DNA of 5,211 nucleotides from Flavobacteriales bacterium (GTDB taxonomy: Bacteria > Bacteroidota > Bacteroidia > Flavobacteriales > BACL11): NCBI GenBank assembly GCA_012960835.1, contig DUAL01000137.1, positions 1 to 5,211 of the forward strand. Direction: 5' to 3'. This document shows positions 1-5,211 of this stretch, one piece after another; positions within the stretch are counted from its first letter, which is position 1; the number at the start of each line of letters is the position of its first letter. The notes beneath the pieces were generated by a model, which saw only the letters and a list, made by a program, of their open reading frames with translations, made no database searches and was not told where the DNA came from. The position numbers were made by a program, and so were the translations under genes.

Positions 1-383
1 CAAAAGAATTGGGTGTATTTGATAATATCGAAATTGTAAAAAGAGTAGAGCATAAAAAGATTTATAACTATATTGCCCTGTCAAAAGTTGGCGTGCTGTC
101 CAATAAATATGATGCAGATGGGCTATTATTTACATCACCTCTTAAGCTTTATGAGTATTTAGGCTCAGGCTTAAAAGTTGTAGTCTCCAGGCTACCTTCC
201 ATTGAAAGCAATGTTGATCAATCTTTAGTTTATTACGCCACTCCTGAAAATCCTCATTCATTTGCCAAAGAGGTGCTAAATGCATTAGACGATGATGCTT
301 TTGATATTAATAAGGTTAAAGAGTTTTCTAGAAGCTACACTTGGGAATCTCGCGCAAAAAGTTTTATGGAATTTATTTCATGA
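1..383 (+). CDS. GT4-like glycosyltransferase, C-terminal part (5' end outside window)
   Basis: The reading frame is open from the left edge, with the first full codon at base 3, and ends at TGA 381-383. That gives 126 residues, roughly the last third of a GT4 enzyme of usual length (about 340-380). The TTG at base 9 is not a credible start because the frame continues upstream. The visible part is the end of the GT-B C-terminal nucleotide-sugar-binding domain: an SPLKLYEYLGSG segment (Glu codon at 153-155), a VVVSRLPSIE strand-turn, then a C-terminal helix with SYTWESRAKSF. GT4 enzymes normally have two glutamates eight residues apart here; only the second is present. The same segment and the same type of tail occur in the GT4 gene at 1425-2549, so the two are probably paralogues. 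It is expected to be cytoplasmic and to transfer a sugar to LPS core or O-unit. Donor and acceptor cannot be told. Confidence 0.8.
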   Translation, partial: KELGVFDNIEIVKRVEHKKIYNYIALSKVGVLSNKYDADGLLFTSPLKLYEYLGSGLKVVVSRLPSIESNVDQSLVYYATPENPHSFAKEVLNALDDDAFDINKVKEFSRSYTWESRAKSFMEFIS

Positions 384-1438
384 AGGTTCTTGTAATCAAA
401 TTTCGTAATATTGGGGATGTATTATTGTCAACACCTCTAATTTTAAACCTTAAGAATATCTACCCAGATTCTATTATCGACTTTGTACTCAATAAAGGCT
501 GTGAAGATATGGTATCTAACAATCCGAATGTTAAGAATATTATTATTTACGACAGACCAAGGATTAAGAAATTACCAATATTCTCACAACTCAAAGAAGA
601 AATTAGATTTACTCGCAATATTCGCCATAATAATTACGATATAGTCATTAACCTGACAGAAGGAGAAAGGGGCGCCCAGTTGGCATTTTTTAGTGGCGCT
701 AAAATTAAATTAGGCTTTTCAGTTAGGAAAGGTATTTTTTCTAAAATTAAAATTTTTGATAAGTTGGGTGATGATAAAAAGTGGCAACACACTGTTGAGA
801 AAGACCTTCAATTTATTAATCTTCTCGGCAAAGAGATTATTAATAAAGAAGTAAAGATTTACTGGCCAACTGAGATAGAACAAGAGGTAGATAAAATTCT
901 TTCAGATAATAGTATTGAGCAATTTGTGCATATCCATCCTGTTTCTCGTTGGATGTTTAAATGTTGGGAAGACGATAGAATGGCAAAGATTATTGATTAT
1001 CTACAGAAAGACAAAGGTATTAAAGTAATTATTACAGGAGCACCAATAAAAAAAGAATTAGATAGAATTGACAAAATATTGAGACTTTGTAAAACAAGGC
1101 CGGTTAATTTGTCAGGCATGCTAACTTTGAAGCACTTAGCATGTCTATCTTCAAAAGCAAAGTTATTCTTTGGAGTGGATACTGCACCAATGCATATGGC
1201 TGCTATTAATACGCCAGTCATGGCTTTATTCGGTGCAAGTGAGGCCTCTAAGTGGGGCCCATGGCACAATAATGGAAAAAATCATTATCTTAATGATGGC
1301 TTGCAAATAAATGGTTGTCATACAGTATTTGCTGAAAGTGACCATACAGCTGTTTATTTTGGCGCCATTAAAAAATATCAAGGGATGTTGAATATTAATA
1401 TTGAGCCTATTCTAAAAGAGCTAAATGAACTACTATAA
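380..1438 (+). CDS. rfaQ: RfaQ/WaaQ-type lipopolysaccharide heptosyltransferase (GT9)
   Basis: This 352-residue GT9 protein is full length for the family. It probably transfers L-glycero-D-manno-heptose from ADP-heptose to the LPS inner core in the cytoplasm; RfaQ enzymes add the branching third heptose. Seen: N-terminal VIKFRNIGDVLLSTPL with the family aspartate at D13 (catalytic in GT9 relatives); domain 2 opening at residues 184-196 with HIHPVSRWMFKCW (K194), the form typical of RfaQ; and GVDTAPMHMAA at about 265-275 (D267, H272), the ADP-sugar-binding signature of GT9. The start is ATG 380, which shares ATGA with the upstream stop and puts the IGD motif at the usual distance. A longer in-frame version from TTG 341 would add 13 residues not typical of the family. 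Only a weak GGA (368-370) precedes the start, so translation is probably coupled. Unusually, the cysteine-rich loop of many GT9 proteins is mostly missing (C313 remains; G335-M336 lies where a Cys-Met is common). Exact acceptor is inferred. Confidence 0.88.
   Translation: MKVLVIKFRNIGDVLLSTPLILNLKNIYPDSIIDFVLNKGCEDMVSNNPNVKNIIIYDRPRIKKLPIFSQLKEEIRFTRNIRHNNYDIVINLTEGERGAQLAFFSGAKIKLGFSVRKGIFSKIKIFDKLGDDKKWQHTVEKDLQFINLLGKEIINKEVKIYWPTEIEQEVDKILSDNSIEQFVHIHPVSRWMFKCWEDDRMAKIIDYLQKDKGIKVIITGAPIKKELDRIDKILRLCKTRPVNLSGMLTLKHLACLSSKAKLFFGVDTAPMHMAAINTPVMALFGASEASKWGPWHNNGKNHYLNDGLQINGCHTVFAESDHTAVYFGAIKKYQGMLNINIEPILKELNELL
1414..1420 (+). promoter_or_regulatory. Ribosome binding site for the GT4 gene at 1425
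   Basis: A purine run, AAAAGAG, lies four bases before ATG 1425 and inside the end of the rfaQ-like gene. The spacing is short but usable, and it supports ATG 1425 over later in-frame starts. Confidence 0.5.
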
Positions 1439-2549
1439 AGTTTTTTATTATCATCCGCTTGACTTAACCTTTAAGTCGGCACAAACATTGCAAGTGATTA
1501 AAGATTATTATCATTTGTCGAAACTCGGTGTATCGGTTGTAGTTTATGGCTCATATGAAAATATAAACGATTTATTGTTGATACAGGAATATGTAGCGAG
1601 TGCCAATTTCAGAGTTATCTCAAGAAAACGAACTTTTTTTGGAAAAATTGTTGCAAAGGTAGTTTTTTTTTGGAGCATGTTGTCCCCAACAGAGAAAAAA
1701 ACTATTGTAACTAGGCATTATCGAAAGTTATCAAGTGCATTTCTTATAAAAAAAATTATTTCAAATCTTAGAGTAGTGCATGAAATGCATGAAGAGTCCT
1801 TTCCATATTTATTTAAGACTCATATAAAGAAAGAACATATAAAATCCCTGTTAAAAAATAAATCTTTAGATTGTCTTATTTTTACTAACTATTCCCAACA
1901 AGTATTCTTTAAGCAAGAATTTGAGTGCGACCCTATTAAATTCGCAATATTACCGAATGGAGTGGAATTTGACAAGTTTCAAGGTGTTACCATGTCAAAT
2001 AACTTTGTTCTTACATATCTCGGTCAATTTAATCATTGGAAAAATGTTGAATTAATCTTTAAAGCCTTATCTTTACTGGATAAAAAATATACGCTCAGAA
2101 TAGCCGGAGGCAAAGGTGATAATGAAAGTGAAGTTTTTATAAAAAATCTGATGGAACAATATAATATTGATTCAAGCAGGGTTTGTTATTTAGGGTTTAT
2201 TAACAACCATGAGGTTGCTAATAAAGTATTAAAAAATTCTAACGTTTTGTTGTTACCTTTAGGTGATAATATTCAATCTAAATTTTTAACATCACCCATG
2301 AAGTTGTTTGAATATATGGCCACTAGCATCCCTGTACTATCTGTTGATTATCCATCGGTTCGTCTAATTGCGTCAGAGAAGATTTTCTTTAGTTCGAATG
2401 ATGCGAAAAGTTTCGCTTCTCAAATTGAGAATATTTGCAATAAAAGTCACAATTTTTTTAATTTTGATTCGATGAATGTGCTGGCACGTCAATACTCATA
2501 TAAGAGTAGAAGCAATAAGTTTCTTAAAGAGGTTATTAGTGAACTATAA
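1425..2549 (+). CDS. GT4 family glycosyltransferase
   Basis: This complete 374-residue protein has GT-B architecture. The N-terminal acceptor domain (about 1-165) includes a short HEMHEES stretch. The C-terminal donor domain starts around ILPNGVEF (N178, G179), followed by YLGQFNHWKN (K206, the usual position of the phosphate-contacting lysine), LRIAGGKGD, CYLGFINNHEVANK, and SPMKLFEYMA with E296. The first Glu of the classic EX7E pair is absent and the second kept, as in the partial GT4 gene at the left edge, with which it also shares its C-terminal pattern (SYKSRSNKFL against TWESRAKSFM). No signal peptide or membrane helix is evident, so it should act at the inner face of the cytoplasmic membrane on LPS core or O-unit intermediates. 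The start overlaps the end of the rfaQ-like gene by 14 bases. Long A/T runs occur at 1634-1640, 1663-1671 and 1748-1755. Donor sugar and linkage are unknown. Confidence 0.85.
   Translation: MNYYKVFYYHPLDLTFKSAQTLQVIKDYYHLSKLGVSVVVYGSYENINDLLLIQEYVASANFRVISRKRTFFGKIVAKVVFFWSMLSPTEKKTIVTRHYRKLSSAFLIKKIISNLRVVHEMHEESFPYLFKTHIKKEHIKSLLKNKSLDCLIFTNYSQQVFFKQEFECDPIKFAILPNGVEFDKFQGVTMSNNFVLTYLGQFNHWKNVELIFKALSLLDKKYTLRIAGGKGDNESEVFIKNLMEQYNIDSSRVCYLGFINNHEVANKVLKNSNVLLLPLGDNIQSKFLTSPMKLFEYMATSIPVLSVDYPSVRLIASEKIFFSSNDAKSFASQIENICNKSHNFFNFDSMNVLARQYSYKSRSNKFLKEVISEL
1634..1755 (+). repeat. Cluster of A/T homopolymer tracts within a glycosyltransferase gene
   Basis: Three long single-base runs fall in about 120 bases of the GT4 coding region: T7 at 1634-1640, T9 at 1663-1671 and A8 at 1748-1755. 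All are read in frame here. Such tracts are prone to polymerase slippage, but the whole window is AT-rich and the runs may be only compositional. Confidence 0.5.
2526..2532 (+). promoter_or_regulatory. Ribosome binding site that fixes the GTG start of the ligase gene
   Basis: AAAGAGG lies six bases before GTG 2539, inside the end of the preceding GT4 gene. It is the best Shine-Dalgarno match around this junction. It favours GTG 2539 over the in-frame ATG 2476, which would give a 74-base overlap and an implausible polar extension. Confidence 0.7.
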
Positions 2550-3681
2550 AGTGTTGACATTTAATCAGACATTTCTCTATTTGACGATTGCAATGTTTAC
2601 TCTTTTTTTGGCATACTCTGAGTTTTTCAAAAACTTAAGTCTTGCGCTAATGTTGGCATACTTATTATATCAATTTGTTAATAATAAATTAACAATAACA
2701 AAAGATGTGATAAGTATTTCATTAATTTCTCACTTACTTGTGGTTATTATTGGAATATTTTTTGCTATCAATTCCCAGGAAGCTCTAGCTCAGTCTTCCG
2801 ATATATTAAAAATTACCATTGTATTTTTCTTTTTTAGAGAGGTTGATTTAAGCTTTATCAGCTTAGAATTTATTGTTAGACTCGTTTTAATAGGGTTTAT
2901 TCTTACAATCTTTCACTCTCTGGTTGATTATTACATATTTCATAGTGATTTTTTAAAGCTTCATTCGGTTGGCTCCATTAATCGGTCCGCAACCTATATT
3001 ATGTATATTTTTGTAATAACTTTAGTGTTAAGGGATTTTTTTAAGTCTAAGCCAACTCAGATATTATTATTTTCCGGTTTAGTATTGTCAAGTACTGCTC
3101 TAATTTTAGCTGGCAGTAGAATGACAATGTTCTCCATCCCAGTTGTTATTGCTTATTATTTGTTATTGCAGGGAAGGCTGAATGTAAAACACTATTTGTT
3201 TTATATTGCACCATTCCTTATGTTATTTTTACTTTATTTAATAGTATTTTCAGAATCTAGAGTCTCAATGAAGTTACTCCAAGGCTTAAATGATCCTCAT
3301 AGAATTCAGATTTGGGTGTCGTCAATTTATGCCTGGTTAGAGCATAATCTTTTATTTGGAATTGGCGTGGGAAATAGTATATTTATTGACGTAAGGGATT
3401 ATTATGACAACGCGCTAACTGCGAATATAAATAATACACATCAATTATATTTAGATATGCTTTTAGAGAGAGGTATTTTAGGGTTTTTTACTTTTTTTAC
3501 TTTTATTGGATCTTTATGGCTTGGTGTAAGAAAAGAGCACAAGGTATTATTAAGATTGTTGATTTTTTCATTATGCTTAATGGGTTTTGCAAATATTACA
3601 TTTAGATATGAGTTTGCCTTGTTGTTTATAGTTGTAGTCTCAGCTGTTCTTAATTCGACCCTTAAGAAGGAATATGGCTAA
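2539..3681 (+). CDS. O-antigen ligase/polymerase family membrane protein (WaaL/Wzy, Wzy_C domain)
   Basis: This is a 380-residue polytopic inner-membrane protein. I count about twelve hydrophobic segments: nine before a large hydrophilic loop (about 240-310) and three after it. That matches the known WaaL layout, whose big periplasmic loop lies between helices 9 and 10. Family residues are visible: R194 in AGSRMTMF, R255 in DPHRIQIW, GIGVGNS, and H301 in NNTHQLYLDMLLERGILGF, the H...E.G..G pattern of the Wzy_C domain. WaaL moves O-antigen from undecaprenyl diphosphate to lipid A-core at the periplasmic face; Wzy polymerises O-units with a similar fold. Position among core heptosyltransferase genes favours WaaL, but sequence alone cannot exclude Wzy. 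The start is GTG 2539, chosen for its strong ribosome binding site and because the product then opens just before helix 1. It overlaps the preceding gene by 11 bases and shares TAATG with the next. Confidence 0.85.
   Translation: MNYKVLTFNQTFLYLTIAMFTLFLAYSEFFKNLSLALMLAYLLYQFVNNKLTITKDVISISLISHLLVVIIGIFFAINSQEALAQSSDILKITIVFFFFREVDLSFISLEFIVRLVLIGFILTIFHSLVDYYIFHSDFLKLHSVGSINRSATYIMYIFVITLVLRDFFKSKPTQILLFSGLVLSSTALILAGSRMTMFSIPVVIAYYLLLQGRLNVKHYLFYIAPFLMLFLLYLIVFSESRVSMKLLQGLNDPHRIQIWVSSIYAWLEHNLLFGIGVGNSIFIDVRDYYDNALTANINNTHQLYLDMLLERGILGFFTFFTFIGSLWLGVRKEHKVLLRLLIFSLCLMGFANITFRYEFALLFIVVVSAVLNSTLKKEYG
3664..3671 (+). promoter_or_regulatory. Ribosome binding site for the GT4 gene at 3681
   Basis: AAGAAGGA near the end of the ligase gene lies nine bases before ATG 3681. 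It is the strongest Shine-Dalgarno match in the window, so this gene may be initiated independently as well as by coupling through TAATG. Confidence 0.65.
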
Positions 3682-4715
3682 TGAAAACACTTTATTTTAT
3701 ACGTGCAAATAAAACCAAATTTGGCGGAGCAGAAATGTATCTGTCACGCTTATCTGACGCATTAGATAAGCAAAACATAAAGTATGAAATTATTAACTCA
3801 ATATTTCCAAAATTTTTACCATCATGGTCACGTGCAATATTGTTCAATTTTCAAGTTTGTTTGACTAAGAGAAATAAATTTTATTTCTCTTTGGATAGAA
3901 TTACTTGCCCAAATATATACCGAGCAGGGGATGGGGTACATAGTGTATTTCTAATGGTTGAAAAAAAATCAAAACTCAATCCACTTCATCCAGTTTATTT
4001 GTTCTTAGAAAAACGTTGTTTTCAGAAAGCAAAACGTATTATTGCTAATTCTGAAATGGTTAGAAATCAAATTATCAATATGTACAACATTAACCCTGCA
4101 AAGATTGATGTTGTGTATAACGGGATTGAATCAAAAGAGTTAATTTATCAAAATTCTTTTAATAAATTATCAAGGGAATTTTTAATTAAAGCAAGCCAGC
4201 CCACTCTTTTATATGTTGGTAGTGGATTTAAAAGAAAGGGTGTAGGTGAATTTTTACAAATCGTCGCCAAGTTACAAACACCTAATATTAAGGCGTTTAT
4301 TGTTGGAAAAGAGAAAAGTATTGAATATTATAAACAATTGGCAATAGAATTAAAAATTGACAGTCAGGTGGTATTTACAGGCCCCAGAGAAGATGTTAAT
4401 GACTTTTACACTATTAGCGACATTTTTATATTTCCCACACATTATGAGCCGTTTTCCAATGTTATTTTGGAGGCGATGAGTTTTGAGAATGTAGTGTTTA
4501 CCACTAGGCAAAATGGAGCTAGTGAAATTTTAGATAATGAGTTTGTTATGGATACCCCTCTAGATTTTTCTGTAGTTCAAAAAATTGATAAATTGTTATT
4601 AGATAAAGAGGCGTTGAAAGCAATACAAAAAAGTAATAAATCTAAATCCAAACAGTTTTCAATTGAAAAGAATCTATCTGAAACCTTAAAGGTTGTCAAT
4701 GAAGTTATTAATTGA
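3681..4715 (+). CDS. GT4 family glycosyltransferase, WaaG (RfaG)-like
   Basis: This complete 344-residue retaining GT-B enzyme is probably a cytoplasmic core or O-antigen glycosyltransferase. Seen: an N-terminal glycine pair in KFGGAEMYL (G15-G16); a GDGVHSVF segment; an ANSEMVRNQI helix followed by VVYNGIE (N147-G148) at the interdomain junction; YVGSGFKRKGVGEF (R185, K186), very like the phosphate-binding segment of E. coli WaaG; FTGPREDV; and PTHYEPFSNVILEAM with the full EX7E pair E256 and E264. It therefore differs in subfamily from the two other GT4 genes here, which lack the first Glu. WaaG adds the first outer-core glucose to heptose II. That role would suit a gene between the ligase and waaF genes, but the match is partial, so I withhold the symbol. 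It shares one base with the ligase stop (TAATG) and overlaps the next gene by 17 bases. An A8 run lies at 3961-3968. Confidence 0.85.
   Translation: MKTLYFIRANKTKFGGAEMYLSRLSDALDKQNIKYEIINSIFPKFLPSWSRAILFNFQVCLTKRNKFYFSLDRITCPNIYRAGDGVHSVFLMVEKKSKLNPLHPVYLFLEKRCFQKAKRIIANSEMVRNQIINMYNINPAKIDVVYNGIESKELIYQNSFNKLSREFLIKASQPTLLYVGSGFKRKGVGEFLQIVAKLQTPNIKAFIVGKEKSIEYYKQLAIELKIDSQVVFTGPREDVNDFYTISDIFIFPTHYEPFSNVILEAMSFENVVFTTRQNGASEILDNEFVMDTPLDFSVVQKIDKLLLDKEALKAIQKSNKSKSKQFSIEKNLSETLKVVNEVIN
4688..4692 (+). promoter_or_regulatory. Ribosome binding site for the waaF-like gene
   Basis: AAAGG lies six bases before ATG 4699 and within the last codons of the preceding GT4 gene. It supports a start that overlaps that gene by 17 bases. 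Confidence 0.6.
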
Positions 4716-5211
4716 ATTACCAACTTGGCTTGGTGATTGTGTCATGGCAACACCAGCAATTGAAAATATCGTAAATTTTTACAACGACATACACATCACT
4801 TTGATTGGTTCGTTTGTATCAATTGAAGCAATGAAAAATCATCCAAAAGTGGTAAAGACCCTTATTTTGGATAAAAAATATAGTGCTTTGTACAGAACTG
4901 CTAAAGAATTGGGGGAATTTGATGCATTTTTTTCATTTAGAAGCTCATTTCGGTCAAAATTTTTGAAATTTTTCATATCTAGTAAACACAAGTATCAATT
5001 TGATAAAAATAAATATACCAATTGTCATCAGGTCAAAAAATATAATGATTTTGTTAACGATAGTTTGAATATTAACTCAAACCCTAGAAAGTTAAAACTC
5101 TACAAGCACAATCAATCTTCAGATGTGGCTCAGAAGTCAATCTTGGGTATCAACCCAGGTGCATCATACGGCAGCGCTAAACGCTGGTATCCTGAAGAAT
5201 TTGCAAAAGTA
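4699..5211 (+). CDS. waaF: WaaF-type ADP-heptose:LPS heptosyltransferase II (GT9), N-terminal half (3' end outside window)
   Basis: The frame is open from ATG 4699 to the right edge, giving 171 codons, about half of the usual 330-350 residues. WaaF transfers the second heptose from ADP-heptose onto heptose I of the inner core, in the cytoplasm. Seen: N-terminal ELPTWLGDCVMATPAIENI with G12-D13, the acceptor-side glycine and the catalytic aspartate of GT9; an FSFRSSFRSKF segment; and at 150-165 the GINPGASYGSAKRWYPEEF block (K161, R162, W163), the WaaF form of the ADP-heptose-binding entry to domain 2. This PGA...AKRW wording separates it from the RfaQ type at 380, where the equivalent is HPVSRWMFKCW. 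The start is fixed by an AAAGG six bases upstream and by the motif's normal distance from Met1. It is the last gene of the overlapping chain; the GVD/H signature of domain 2 lies beyond the window. Confidence 0.9.
   Translation, partial: MKLLIELPTWLGDCVMATPAIENIVNFYNDIHITLIGSFVSIEAMKNHPKVVKTLILDKKYSALYRTAKELGEFDAFFSFRSSFRSKFLKFFISSKHKYQFDKNKYTNCHQVKKYNDFVNDSLNINSNPRKLKLYKHNQSSDVAQKSILGINPGASYGSAKRWYPEEFAKV

Larger units (their letters stand above)
1..5211 (+). other. Single overlapping LPS core / O-antigen operon segment
   Basis: Six same-strand genes follow one another with start-stop overlaps of 4, 14, 11, 1 and 17 bases and no intergenic base. No terminator hairpin or convincing promoter is seen within. 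Continuous transcription and translational coupling are inferred from this. The operon continues beyond both window edges, because the first and last genes are cut. Confidence 0.8.

Noticed and set aside
9..11. TTG at base 9 as the start of the first gene
   Set aside because: The frame stays open to the left edge, and the product would be only the end of a GT-B domain, so the gene is cut by the window.
341..379. N-terminal extension of the rfaQ-like gene from TTG 341
   Set aside because: The extension lies wholly within the upstream gene, and the family's N-terminal motif begins right after ATG 380, which has the typical ATGA overlap.
1068..1096. TTGACA at 1068-1073 inside the rfaQ-like gene
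   Set aside because: No acceptable -10 element is found at 16-18 bases, and the site is in conserved coding sequence.
997..1269. Open frame of 90 codons on the minus strand inside the rfaQ-like gene
   Set aside because: It is antisense to the conserved GT9 domain 2, has no recognisable motif or ribosome site, and opposes an otherwise one-directional operon.
2476..2538. N-terminal extension of the ligase gene from ATG 2476
   Set aside because: It would add 21 mostly non-hydrophobic residues coded inside the preceding GT4 gene. GTG 2539 has a good ribosome site at the right distance.
2554..2581. TTGACA followed after 16 bases by TCTATT, resembling a sigma-70 promoter
   Set aside because: It lies inside the ligase coding region just after its start, so it could not drive that gene. 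The -10 match is only four of six and the DNA is AT-rich.
4680..4720. Possible end of operon or terminator after the GT4 gene at 3681-4715
   Set aside because: No inverted repeat followed by a T run is present, and the waaF-like gene begins 17 bases before the stop.

Overview
The window is a tightly packed, one-direction (+) segment of a lipopolysaccharide (LPS) / lipooligosaccharide core and O-antigen assembly locus. All six genes read rightwards. The first lacks its 5' end and the last its 3' end. In order they are: the C-terminal third of a GT4 glycosyltransferase; a GT9 heptosyltransferase of the RfaQ (heptosyltransferase III) type; a complete GT4 glycosyltransferase; a 12-helix Wzy_C/WaaL-type O-antigen ligase or polymerase; a second complete GT4 glycosyltransferase with a classic EX7E motif; and the N-terminal half of a WaaF-type heptosyltransferase II.

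No base lies between genes. Each start codon overlaps the preceding gene's end, by 4, 14, 11, 1 and 17 bases. I see no promoter, terminator, RNA gene, mobile element or CRISPR array. This is best read as the middle of one long, translationally coupled operon. No stretch is free of genes.

The gene set points to a Gram-negative bacterium with a heptose-containing LPS core. The DNA is strongly AT-rich, by eye about one third G+C. The wording of the WaaF N-terminal half, the RfaQ-like protein and the third GT4 protein reminds me of Campylobacterota (Sulfurimonas/Arcobacter-like) proteins. That is recall, not a search. An AT-rich gammaproteobacterium, for example a SUP05/Thioglobus-like lineage, fits about as well.

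Functionally, the two heptosyltransferases would build the inner-core heptose region from ADP-heptose on the cytoplasmic face. The GT4 enzymes would add outer-core or O-unit sugars. The membrane protein would join finished O-antigen to lipid A-core, or polymerise it, on the periplasmic face.

I find no evidence of a new kind of system. The points most worth a second look are the near-identical gene-junction sequence used twice, the two related GT4 enzymes that share an altered catalytic-region motif, and a cluster of long A/T homopolymers early in the first complete GT4 gene.
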